From Phycisphaerales bacterium PN19_bin_20 (GTDB lineage: Bacteria > Planctomycetota > Phycisphaerae > Phycisphaerales > UBA1924), in NCBI GenBank assembly GCA_021173225.1, contig JAJOLK010000009.1, forward strand, positions 1-64,000: a DNA stretch of 64,000 nt, written 5' to 3'. The notes below the pieces were generated by a model that had not been told where the DNA came from, did no database searches, and saw only the letters and a program-made list of their open reading frames with translations. The stretch's first letter is position 1. Every line of letters starts with the position of its first letter. Of this stretch, positions 15,793 through 23,543 are shown piece by piece. Made by a program: the position numbers and the translations under genes.

Positions 15793-16869
15793 TTACGGCT
15801 TGAAGTCGTCAACCTTGGCTTCAAACGGGGCCTTGGTCAGCAGGCCATCTTCGCCGATGAGTCGATCAAGATCTTTGGCGAAGGCCGCGGGGTCTTTGGC
15901 GCGGTCGGCCAGGGCGAGCTTGAGCTTCTCAACCTCGGGCCCGTTGAGGCTGGTCGAGGCCAGGGTGATGGTCGTCTGCGCGAGCTGGGCGGCCTGGGCA
16001 TGGGCGTCGGCCTCGCCGGTGCCGGCCTTGGCCTGTTCACGCACGAGCACGAGGAGCTGCCCGGCAAGCTTGCCGGCGGCCTGGACGCTGCTGCGTGGCG
16101 CGCCTGCGCCGCCGCCGATCATCGCGTCGCGCAGCTCACGCACGGCGCGGACGCCCAGCGCGAGCGAGCCGGTGGTCTCTGGGGCGGCGGGGCTCTTGGC
16201 GGCGGCGCGAAGGCGGACGCCCAGTGCCTCACCCATGCGGGCCATCGCGGGGGAGCCTTCGGGTGCGCGGGCGGCGGTGACCAGCGCGGAGATCGCGCCC
16301 TCGACCGCCAGCGGGTCGGCTTCGGTGGCGGCGACACGCTCAAGGGCGGCGATCGCCTCGCGCATGTCGGTGGCGCTGATAGCTGGCGACGTGCGGGCGG
16401 CCTGCATGAACATGCGTGACATCGCGTAGATCGCGCCGTGGCGGACGGCGGAGCGCTTGTCCTTGAGCCCATCAAGCACGAGCTTGGCAGAGTTGGTCGT
16501 GGCCAGCTCGCCGGCGACGCGCAGGGCGTTGACCGCGACCACGTCACGCTGGTCGGTGCTGAGCGCGCGGAGTGAGTCGAAGATCTGGCGGCTGAGCTCA
16601 ACGCGGAAGGGGACCGAGACCTGGCGCTCTTCAAGGGGCGCGAGGATCACCTCGCGGGCCTTGCGGACCTCGGCGGCGGTGCCACCCAGCAGCGGGCGCT
16701 GGCGGTCAACCATGTCCTTGATGGCGACCTTGTCGGCGTCGGAGAGGTCGTTTTTGCCGGCGACAAGCGCGAGATTGGCCTGACCGCCTTGCGCGAGGGC
16801 GTGAGGGGCGATCAGCGTGTGGACGCTCAGCGACAGCGCGAGCAGAGCGAGGGCGGTGCGGTGCTTCAT
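15793..16869 (-). CDS. Secreted HEAT-repeat-like protein of unknown function
   Basis: The product is 358 aa. An N-terminal signal peptide (HRTALALLALSLSVHTLIAP to ALAQ) predicts export. The mature part is all-helical with repeated alanine-rich helix pairs such as DVVAVNALRVAGELATT and RSAVRHGAIYAMSRMF, which suggest HEAT/armadillo-like repeats. No catalytic motif is seen. It follows the lipoprotein gene at 16988-18997 on the same strand after a 118-nt gap, so the two may be cotranscribed. Function is unknown; a scaffold or adaptor role in the periplasm is a guess from the fold type. Confidence 0.75.
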   Translation of the reverse strand: MKHRTALALLALSLSVHTLIAPHALAQGGQANLALVAGKNDLSDADKVAIKDMVDRQRPLLGGTAAEVRKAREVILAPLEERQVSVPFRVELSRQIFDSLRALSTDQRDVVAVNALRVAGELATTNSAKLVLDGLKDKRSAVRHGAIYAMSRMFMQAARTSPAISATDMREAIAALERVAATEADPLAVEGAISALVTAARAPEGSPAMARMGEALGVRLRAAAKSPAAPETTGSLALGVRAVRELRDAMIGGGAGAPRSSVQAAGKLAGQLLVLVREQAKAGTGEADAHAQAAQLAQTTITLASTSLNGPEVEKLKLALADRAKDPAAFAKDLDRLIGEDGLLTKAPFEAKVDDFKP

Positions 16870-16921
16870 GGGCGTCGGTGGGTCCGTGGGTGGGGCTGAA
16901 CGTGCATGGTCTAGGCGCCGG

Positions 16922-16949
16922 GGGCTGAGGGCTGAGGGCTGAGGGCTGT
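16922..16949. repeat. Four tandem heptanucleotides
   Basis: GGGCTGA three times then GGGCTGT, period 7, in the gap 3' of the minus-strand lipoprotein gene that ends at 16988. Confidence 0.8.
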
Positions 16950-16987
16950 GCTTTGCAATTGCGCGGGCGTGGCGGGGTGCGCGGCAG

Positions 16988-18997
16988 TTACTTGTCGCCG
17001 CCGGGCATGCCGGGCATGGCGGTAGCGAGCTTGGTCTTGATGATGCTGACCATCTGCTGCTCGGACTCGATCTTGCCGTCGCGCAGGTCTTTGAGGATGG
17101 ACTCGAAGACGGTCTTCATGGGGGTGAGCATGGTGGCACCCATCTTGACCATCTGAGCGGTCTGCTGGTCAAAGGTCAGCTTCCAGGTCTCGCCGTCAAG
17201 GATGAGGCGGGTCACGGGCTCGCCCGGGATGGGCTTCTTGGCCGTGGCGGTGGCGGTCTTTCCGTCATCGCTGATCTTGTAGTCAAAGTCGGCGCTGGTG
17301 CGTTCCTTCATGGCCTTGGCGGCCTCGACCATCGGGGCCAGCATCTGCCCACCGGGCATGAGCTCTAGAAAGCCCTTGCCGAACTTGGCCTTTGTCTCTT
17401 CATCGAGGCTCTGGAGTGTTTTGCCAAGCTGCTCGCTGTCGAGCATCGCGGCCTTGACCGACTCGTCGTCGAGCTTCATCAAGGCCAAGGCGGCCTCGGA
17501 GTCGCCCGCGCGGCCAGCGTCGAAGTAGGCGTCAACGGTCTTGCGCAGGCCGGCGGTCGCCTTCTCGGCGGCGACGGCGGCGGGGTCACGGAAGGCCTCG
17601 GGGGTGACCTGCTCGGTGCTGATGCCCTGCTTGGAGGAGAGCAGCTCGAGCTTGGAGAGGGCTGTGCTCAGACGCGCCTTGAGCTTGGGATCGCTGACGG
17701 CGTCGAGGTCCTCGCGGACCTTCTTGTAGCCCTCGCGGGCCTCTTCGATCAGCGTGCCGAACTTGGCGGTCGCCTCGTCTGCGGTGGCCTTGTAGCGAGC
17801 GGCACCGTCCAGCGGCGGCTGGGCGGCGGCGAGCAGGTTCATCGCGGTGGCCAGAGACTCTTCACCCCGGGCGAGGCCCGAGAGCTGGTCGGCAAGCGAC
17901 TGGGAGATCTGCGCGAGGCCGAGCTTGCCGGACTGTGCGCCCGGGCCGGTCTGCTTGCCGGTGGCGGTGCGGAACAAGTCCATCGCCTCGCGCAGCCCGG
18001 CGAGGGCCTTTTCTTTGGCCGGGCGAACCTTGCCGGTGTGGTTGCTCTCAACCTGCGTGGCCAAGCGGGCGATGTCGGCGGCGGCGGCGGTCGTAGCGGC
18101 CTGCGTTTCGCTCAGGCGCGTCTTGGTCGTGCTCTCACGGTCGGCCAGGGCAGCCTTCTCGCTCTCAAGGCGCGCGACCTCAATTGTCTGCGCGTCGGCC
18201 TGCGCGCGGGCGGCCTGAGCCTCGGTCTGCTTGGCGGTGGCTTGAGCCTGGACAATGACCATGCTCGCGTCGAGGCTGTCGGCCTGGCGGCCCGCGTTGG
18301 CGGCTTGCTCGATGAGCGCGATCGCGGCGGTCGCGCTGGTCTTGGAGGCGTCTAGACGAAGCACCGCCGCACGGTCACGCAGCGACTTGGCCTTCGCCTG
18401 CGAGGCGGTAATCACCGACTGGAATTTGGCGGCTTCACGTTCGGCGGCGTCAGCACTGGCCTTGGTCTTGGCCAGGGCGGCGCTGGCCTGCGTGAGGGAC
18501 TGCGCTGTCTCGGAAGCCTCAGCCGCGCGGTCTTCACCGCTCAGCGAAGCTGCGAGCCCGGCCGAGCCGGTGTACTGGTCGAGCGCGCCGCGGAGACGCT
18601 GAATAAGAAGCTGGTTCTCGAAGGCGACCTCGCCAGCCTGAGCGGCGTCAAGGTCGGCCAGGGCGGCGCGGGTCTGCCCGGCGATCATGCCCGCGGCACC
18701 GCTGCTGGGGCCGTCGGTCTTGGCGATGTCACGAACAGAGTCGAGGGCGGCCTTGAGCTGCTCGCGCAGGTGGGCGTCGTTGGGGCTGCGCCGGGCCCCG
18801 TCGGTGGTCACAGCACTGAGGATCTTGCTGGCCTTCTCGACCGCGACGGCACCGGCGTCACGCTGGTCACACCCGCCGGCGAGCAGGGCCAACGCCAGAG
18901 CGGTAACCAGAGCGCCGGCCAGAGCCGTGCGTGGGGCCGGGCGCAGCGCCAAAGTCCGGGCGCGGGGGGTGCTGAGGCTGGTCGGCTGGATCTTCAT
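16988..18997 (-). CDS. Large coiled-coil lipoprotein of unknown function
   Basis: The product is 669 aa from ATG 18997. A positively charged N-terminus and hydrophobic stretch end in LAGGC, a lipobox, so the protein is probably lipid-anchored. Residues ~90-400 are very rich in Ala, Gln, Glu and Lys with heptad character (AKQTEAQAARAQADAQTIEV), implying long coiled coils. The last ~200 residues look globular, with a segment resembling small beta-rich stress-associated domains (TRLILDGETWKLTFDQQ). An in-frame start at 19105 adds only low-quality sequence. No enzyme motif is visible. It precedes the HEAT-like secreted protein gene and may act with its product in the periplasm. Confidence 0.75.
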   Translation of the reverse strand: MKIQPTSLSTPRARTLALRPAPRTALAGALVTALALALLAGGCDQRDAGAVAVEKASKILSAVTTDGARRSPNDAHLREQLKAALDSVRDIAKTDGPSSGAAGMIAGQTRAALADLDAAQAGEVAFENQLLIQRLRGALDQYTGSAGLAASLSGEDRAAEASETAQSLTQASAALAKTKASADAAEREAAKFQSVITASQAKAKSLRDRAAVLRLDASKTSATAAIALIEQAANAGRQADSLDASMVIVQAQATAKQTEAQAARAQADAQTIEVARLESEKAALADRESTTKTRLSETQAATTAAAADIARLATQVESNHTGKVRPAKEKALAGLREAMDLFRTATGKQTGPGAQSGKLGLAQISQSLADQLSGLARGEESLATAMNLLAAAQPPLDGAARYKATADEATAKFGTLIEEAREGYKKVREDLDAVSDPKLKARLSTALSKLELLSSKQGISTEQVTPEAFRDPAAVAAEKATAGLRKTVDAYFDAGRAGDSEAALALMKLDDESVKAAMLDSEQLGKTLQSLDEETKAKFGKGFLELMPGGQMLAPMVEAAKAMKERTSADFDYKISDDGKTATATAKKPIPGEPVTRLILDGETWKLTFDQQTAQMVKMGATMLTPMKTVFESILKDLRDGKIESEQQMVSIIKTKLATAMPGMPGGDK

Positions 18998-19257
18998 GGC
19001 TGGGTCTTCATCGTCGTGGCCTGCGATGTCGGGAGTTGGCAAGGAGGTTCGGACAAGGGGCGTGGTTCGGGCGTGCCGGCGGGCGTCACGCAGGGAAGAC
19101 ACCACCCGGGGGCTGGCATGGTATCAGCACGCGGGGCCAAACGCCAAGGCCCCAATGACCGGGGCGCTCGGCGCCGGGGGCCTGGTGCGGGCCGGTCCGC
19201 ACCGCTGCCATACGAGTGGCGGACTTGCAGGGGTGCAGTTGCTGCGGGGCCGCGGGT

Positions 19258-20766
19258 CTACCGCTCGACCTTCGGGGCGGCCGGGGCTTTGGGGTCAGGG
19301 ATCACTGGCTGCGGGGCGACAAACGGGCGAAAAGGCTCGTAGTCCATCTCGTAATCGGGGCGCGGGCGGTACAGGGTCTTGAGCCAGTCGACGGTGGCCT
19401 GCAGGCGGCGATCTTCGGGGCCCGAGAGGGCGGGCCGCCAGTGGTCGCGCCCGTCGCGCAAGACCTGCGGGTGCCGCTGGCGGGCGATGTCGCGCGGGAG
19501 GGCGTACTGGATCAGCACGCTGCGCTCGGGATGGTCAAAGTTGAGCAAAGACTCGCCCGCGGCGGTGCGGAACTGCTGGAGGATGTAGAAGTTGGTGTAG
19601 AGGGTCGGGTCGCTGTTGGGACGGAAGGTCGCCAGCACGAAGCGACCGGCCTCGGGGCTGGCGTGGCACCCGCTGGTCGCGCAGGCGTTGAGGATGAAGG
19701 TGCGGTGGACGTCGTCGCGGAACCGGCGCATCGAGGCTGGGTGATCAAGGACCTGGACCCGTTCGTAAAAGTCTCGGGCCTTGAGGCGGTAGATCAGGTC
19801 CAGCACCTCCGTTGGCGGGCGGCGGAGCAGCTCGTCACGCCCGCTGCGCGTGGCGGGGATGAGCGGGCTGGCGGTGTACTGCTCGATGAGGTCGCGGATG
19901 ACCTGCTGCGGGATGATCAGGCGCGGGTTCTGGGTCAGGTCAACCTCGAACACTTTCACCAGGTTGATCTGCTTGCTGTTGAGCACCGGGAAGTCTGCCA
20001 CGCGCGGGGTGGCGTCGGTGGGATCAGTTGAGGATTCAGGCTGGGGCTCGGGCTCCAGGGCCGTTGCGGGATCGGTGCTTGATTCGGCGGTGTTGGGGCT
20101 GCGCGGCTTGGCCGGGGGGGTGGTCAGCGGGGTGGTTGCGGGCAAAGCCTGCGGGTCTGGCCGCAGCAAGTCGGCCTTGGTGCGGACCTGATCGAGCAAA
20201 CGTTTGGCGCTGACGCTCTTGGGGTTGCGGGCCAGCAGGACTTCGGCCTCAAGCAAGGCCAGCTCGGCCTGACGCCGATCGGCGAGCCAGATGACCAGCT
20301 CGGCCCGGCGCTCAACGTCGTCAGCCGGGACCGTCTCGCGCATCTCTTTGTAGCGGTCTAGCACCGGGGCCAGCAGGCGGACGCGGTCGATGAGCGTGGC
20401 GGCGAAGGTCGTCTCAACCCCGGCAATGTCCAGCACGTAGCGCTCAGGGTCTTGAACCAGCAGCATTCCGGTGAAGACACGCCCATCTTTGGTGAACAAA
20501 ATAGCCTCGCGCAGCTCACTGGTTGCGGGCTTGGCCGGGGCGAGGGTTGGGGCCGGCGCTGGGGCTGAAGAAGGTTGGGCGGTGGGGTTTGGTGCGGGCG
20601 TGTCGGCGGCGGCGGTGGTCGCGAGGCTCGTGAGGCAGCCGAGGGTCAGGACGAAAGCTGCGGCGGCGAAGGGGCGTGTGCGTGCGGGCCTTGGAAGGGG
20701 CTTGGCAGTGGGCCTGGAAGTGGGCTTGGTGGTGAGCGGGGGTTGGTCGCGGCCGTGGGCGTTCAT
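19258..20766 (-). CDS. Exported protein with a CX4CH heme-binding-like motif
   Basis: The product is 502 aa from ATG 20766. A signal or anchor helix (AAAAFVLTLGCLTSLATTAA) is followed by a Pro/Ala-rich linker. Residues ~95-200 form a domain beginning LREAILFTKDGRVFTGMLL that I cannot name. After a second Pro-rich linker comes a region with CATSGCH (about residue 365), a CX4CH variant of the cytochrome c heme site, followed by SPEAGRF and a Phe/Tyr-rich stretch. Single-motif cytochrome-like domains are frequent in planctomycete secreted proteins. A redox role is inferred only from this motif, and a distal Met or His ligand is not assigned. Frames reaching 20925 overlap the maf promoter and are not used. 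Confidence 0.7.
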   Translation of the reverse strand: MNAHGRDQPPLTTKPTSRPTAKPLPRPARTRPFAAAAFVLTLGCLTSLATTAAADTPAPNPTAQPSSAPAPAPTLAPAKPATSELREAILFTKDGRVFTGMLLVQDPERYVLDIAGVETTFAATLIDRVRLLAPVLDRYKEMRETVPADDVERRAELVIWLADRRQAELALLEAEVLLARNPKSVSAKRLLDQVRTKADLLRPDPQALPATTPLTTPPAKPRSPNTAESSTDPATALEPEPQPESSTDPTDATPRVADFPVLNSKQINLVKVFEVDLTQNPRLIIPQQVIRDLIEQYTASPLIPATRSGRDELLRRPPTEVLDLIYRLKARDFYERVQVLDHPASMRRFRDDVHRTFILNACATSGCHASPEAGRFVLATFRPNSDPTLYTNFYILQQFRTAAGESLLNFDHPERSVLIQYALPRDIARQRHPQVLRDGRDHWRPALSGPEDRRLQATVDWLKTLYRPRPDYEMDYEPFRPFVAPQPVIPDPKAPAAPKVER

Positions 20767-20935
20767 GTCGGGCTCAGCGGAGGTGGTGGGCTTGGTGGTG
20801 CGCGAGGGCGTGTTCCCTGTGCAGACCGCGGCTGACTGTACGAGGCGATGCTTGCCGGAGACTTGGCGAGATTGAACCTGGCGGGGGTGCCTGGGCGGGT
20901 GGTGGAAGGTTTTGGGGGGTGCCATGAAAGATCTG

Positions 20936-20941
20936 TATGAT
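20936..20941 (+). promoter_or_regulatory. TATGAT -10 element for leaderless maf
   Basis: TATGAT is followed by GGGGGC and then GTG at 20948, the best-placed maf start. The -35 region is poor (TTTGGG at 20911-20916). Confidence 0.55.
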
Positions 20942-20947
20942 GGGGGC

Positions 20948-21745
20948 GTGAGCGGAGTGCGGGTGATCTTGGCGTCGACCAGCCCGCGCCGCCGTCAGTT
21001 GCTGGCGGAGGCGGGGGTGGCGTTTGACGTGCTGGACCCGCGCGTCGAAGACGGCGAGCTGCTGCGGGCCCGCGGGACCAGCGTGGCCCAGTGGGTCTGC
21101 GCGCTGAGCTACCTCAAGGCGTTGGGCGGCGCACGCGAGCTGGCGCGGAGTGAGCCCGGCGGTGGCGCGGCGGTAGTCATCGGGGCTGACACGCTGGTTG
21201 AGCTTGATGGCCGGGTCGTCACCAAACCAACGGGCCCGGAAGATGCGCGGCTGATGCTGCGCTCGATGCTCGGACGCTGGCACGAGGTGCTCACGGGCGT
21301 CTCGTTGGTTGAGGTGCCTGCGGCGGGAGCGCAGGGCGAGCGGGGACCTGGAAGGCGAGGACCTGATGGGCAAGGACGTGATGGGCAAGGACGTGGTGGT
21401 GTGTTTGGTCGTCGCGAGCTGTTTACCGATCGTGCGCGGGTCTGGGTGGGCGATGTGAGTGAGGCGCAGGTGCAGCAGCACATCAGCAGCGGGGCGTGGG
21501 CGGGCAAGGCCGGTGGATACAACTTTGCAGAGCAGGTCGCGCTGGGCTGGCCGCTGCGGGTTGAGGGTGACGCGACGGGGGTGATGGGCCTACCGCTGGG
21601 GCGTTTGCTGCCCCGGCTGCGCAGGTTCGTGGCGCTGTGCGCCGATGTCGCGGGCGCTGAGCGTGCATCGGACGCCGGGCCTGCGACGGGCGCTGAACGC
21701 GCGTTCGATGCTGAACGCGCCATACGCGGCGGTGAACGCGCGTGA
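20948..21745 (+). CDS. maf: Maf-family nucleoside triphosphate pyrophosphatase
   Basis: The product is 265 aa from GTG 20948; Maf proteins are usually ~190-200 aa. They hydrolyse dTTP/UTP or modified nucleotides to monophosphates. Conserved parts are LASTSPRRRQLL at the N-terminus, VVIGADTLVELDG in the middle and AGKAGGYNFAEQVALGWPL near the end. The extra length comes from a Gly/Arg-rich insertion (residues ~133-162) encoded partly by 15-nt repeats at 21365-21394, and a low-complexity GAERA-type tail. An ATG at 20924 would put a TATGAT -10 inside the gene, so GTG is preferred. The stop overlaps the next start (GTGA), beginning a maf-membrane protein-lpxK operon. Confidence 0.88.
   Translation: MSGVRVILASTSPRRRQLLAEAGVAFDVLDPRVEDGELLRARGTSVAQWVCALSYLKALGGARELARSEPGGGAAVVIGADTLVELDGRVVTKPTGPEDARLMLRSMLGRWHEVLTGVSLVEVPAAGAQGERGPGRRGPDGQGRDGQGRGGVFGRRELFTDRARVWVGDVSEAQVQQHISSGAWAGKAGGYNFAEQVALGWPLRVEGDATGVMGLPLGRLLPRLRRFVALCADVAGAERASDAGPATGAERAFDAERAIRGGERA
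21350..21394 (+). repeat. 15-nt tandem repeat inside maf
   Basis: GATGGGCAAGGACGT occurs twice without mismatch (21365-21379, 21380-21394), preceded by a degenerate third copy (21350-21364). It encodes a Gly/Arg/Asp linker absent from ordinary Maf proteins. Confidence 0.85.
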
Positions 21746-22251
21746 GTGAATTGAGCCTCCAGCTTGTGGCCGGGTCGGGCATGTTGCCTGGGGGCACACT
21801 TGGCGGGGCGTGGTTGACCCTTGCGCAGGACGCGGGCCCGGCGGTGCCAGCAGCGCTTGGCCTGCCGCTGGCGGGACTGGGCATGCTGCTGCTGGCGGGG
21901 TATGTGCTGTCGCTTCAGAGGCCCGAGGTGCCACCGACGCGCCGGCGGCTGCGGACCGCCAGCGGCGTGCTGATGATGATCCTGATGGGCCTCTTGGGCT
22001 TCGCCAGCAGCGTGGTGCCTACGCACGATCGGCGGCTGATGGTCCTCTCGTGGCTGGTGGTAGTGATCGTGCTGGGCGTGGTGGTGCTGCTGGCGTGCGT
22101 AGACATTGTGCTGACGTTGGGCGATGCGCTGCGGGCCCGCGGCGCGCAGCGGCGGGAGATTGCGCAGGAGCTTCGGCGCGGCAGGACGGCGGCGCGGCGG
22201 GCGGACGGGCGCGCGGCGGGTGAAGCTTCAGGTCAGGGGGCGGACGCGTGA
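21742..22251 (+). CDS. Small membrane protein of unknown function
   Basis: The product is 169 aa with three predicted membrane helices: PAALGLPLAGLGMLLLAGYV, GVLMMILMGLLGFASSVV and LMVLSWLVVVIVLGVVVLLA. The C-terminal ~45 residues are a basic cytoplasmic tail (QRREIAQELRRGRTAARR). The GTG start overlaps the maf stop by 4 nt and the stop overlaps the lpxK start, so it is translationally coupled to both. I do not recognise the family; the position suggests an envelope-linked role. Confidence 0.75.
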   Translation: MSELSLQLVAGSGMLPGGTLGGAWLTLAQDAGPAVPAALGLPLAGLGMLLLAGYVLSLQRPEVPPTRRRLRTASGVLMMILMGLLGFASSVVPTHDRRLMVLSWLVVVIVLGVVVLLACVDIVLTLGDALRARGAQRREIAQELRRGRTAARRADGRAAGEASGQGADA

Positions 22252-23360
22252 GCGAGAGGCGGCCTTGGGCCGCGCTGCGCAGGGCGGCGCATCCGCTGGC
22301 CGGGCCGGTGTACGCGTGGGCGGTGGCACGGCGAAATGCGCGGTTTGACGCTGGACGGGGCGTGGTCAGCGCCGCTGTGCCGGTGCTCAGCGTGGGCAAC
22401 CTGAGCACCGGTGGCACGGGCAAGACCCCGCTGGTGCAGTGGCTGGTGCGCGAGCTGGTGGAGCGCGGCTTGCGTCCGGCAATTGCGCTGCGCGGGTACG
22501 CGGCGCGCGGCGGCATCAGCGACGAGGCGGAGCTGTATCGGGCGAGCCTGCCGGGGGTCGCGGTGATGGTCGGGGCTGATCGGGCGGCGACGATCGCGTC
22601 TGGACTCATATCCGGCCTGGAAAGCTTCGACTGCGTGGTGCTTGACGACGGCTTTCAGCATCGGCCACTGGCGCGGGCGTGCGATGTGGTGGCAATCGAC
22701 GCGCTGGGCGGCACGCTGGGCCCGCCGGGCCCGCCCAGTGGTGCGGCGCTGCTGCCCTTTGGTGATCTGCGCGAGCCCCTGTCGAGCTTGAGGCGTGCTG
22801 GCGCGGTGGTGCTCACGCACGCGGACCGGTGCGAGCCGGGAGCGTTGGCGGCGCAGGTGTCGCGGGCGCGGGCGCTCGCGCCGGGCGCGTTGGTGTTGAC
22901 GGCGGCGCACCGGTGGGCGGGGCTGACGGTGGTTGATCGCGCGGGAGAACGCGCCGAGGCGGTGCAGTGGCTGCGCGGGCGCGCGTGCGCGGCGTTGTGC
23001 GGCATCGGGCAGCCTGAGCGGTTCCTGTCGCAGCTTCGGGCGCTGGGCGCAAATGTGACTGGTGAGCTGGTGCTGGGCGATCATGGCCCGATTGGACCGG
23101 CGGCGGTAACGCGGGCCAGGGCGCTGGCGGAGCAGGCCGGGGGCGTGCTGGTGCTGACGGAAAAGGATTGGTACAGGCTGGTCGGGGTGACTGATGGTGG
23201 GGGGCCGGGGGGCGGGGGGCAAGGTGGCGGGAACATTCCGCGCGGGTGGGAAGGGCTGACGCTTGTAAGGCCTGGGCTAACGCTGGAGGTCGACGGGGGC
23301 GAGGCCCTGGCCGGGTTGGCCTTGGAGCGACTGCGGAACAACCCCCCGGCGGGTCGATAG
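22248..23360 (+). CDS. lpxK: Tetraacyldisaccharide 4'-kinase
   Basis: The product is 370 aa. LpxK phosphorylates the 4' position of the lipid A disaccharide at the inner membrane. Signatures include the P-loop VGNLSTGGTGKTPLVQWLV, the LRGYAARGG segment, and DCVVLDDGFQHRPLARACDV followed by LLPFGDLREPLSSLRRA. The GTG start overlaps the preceding stop by 4 nt. A Gly-rich loop (GGGPGGGGQGGG) near the C-terminus is unusual. With hldE downstream it indicates a lipopolysaccharide outer membrane. Confidence 0.93.
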   Translation: MSERRPWAALRRAAHPLAGPVYAWAVARRNARFDAGRGVVSAAVPVLSVGNLSTGGTGKTPLVQWLVRELVERGLRPAIALRGYAARGGISDEAELYRASLPGVAVMVGADRAATIASGLISGLESFDCVVLDDGFQHRPLARACDVVAIDALGGTLGPPGPPSGAALLPFGDLREPLSSLRRAGAVVLTHADRCEPGALAAQVSRARALAPGALVLTAAHRWAGLTVVDRAGERAEAVQWLRGRACAALCGIGQPERFLSQLRALGANVTGELVLGDHGPIGPAAVTRARALAEQAGGVLVLTEKDWYRLVGVTDGGGPGGGGQGGGNIPRGWEGLTLVRPGLTLEVDGGEALAGLALERLRNNPPAGR

Positions 23361-23458
23361 GACTGAGGTTCATACCCACCCCTTGACGGGTGACGCGGAG
23401 CTGTGTGAGTGGGGCGGGGCTGGCGGGAGGCTCCGAACGTGTTTGACCGAGACTTGCA

Positions 23459-23522
23459 ACCGCTAGAGCTTCTGACTGCCAGAGATTCTGACCGCTAGGG
23501 CTTGGAACCGCTCGAACTTTGG
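23459..23522. repeat. Four 16-nt direct repeats upstream of hldE
   Basis: ACCGCTAGAGCTTCTG (23459), ACTGCCAGAGATTCTG (23475), ACCGCTAGGGCTTGGA (23491) and ACCGCTCGAACTTTGG (23507) follow each other without gaps. The array ends 9 nt before the likely hldE -10. It could be a binding-site array or a slippage product. Confidence 0.65.
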
Positions 23523-23530
23523 ACACACCT

Positions 23531-23536
23531 TAGAGT
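23531..23536 (+). promoter_or_regulatory. TAGAGT -10 candidate for hldE
   Basis: TAGAGT is followed by GCTGCGC and ATG at 23544 (7-nt spacing). No Shine-Dalgarno is visible, so the transcript would be leaderless or nearly so. Confidence 0.4.
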
Positions 23537-23543
23537 GCTGCGC

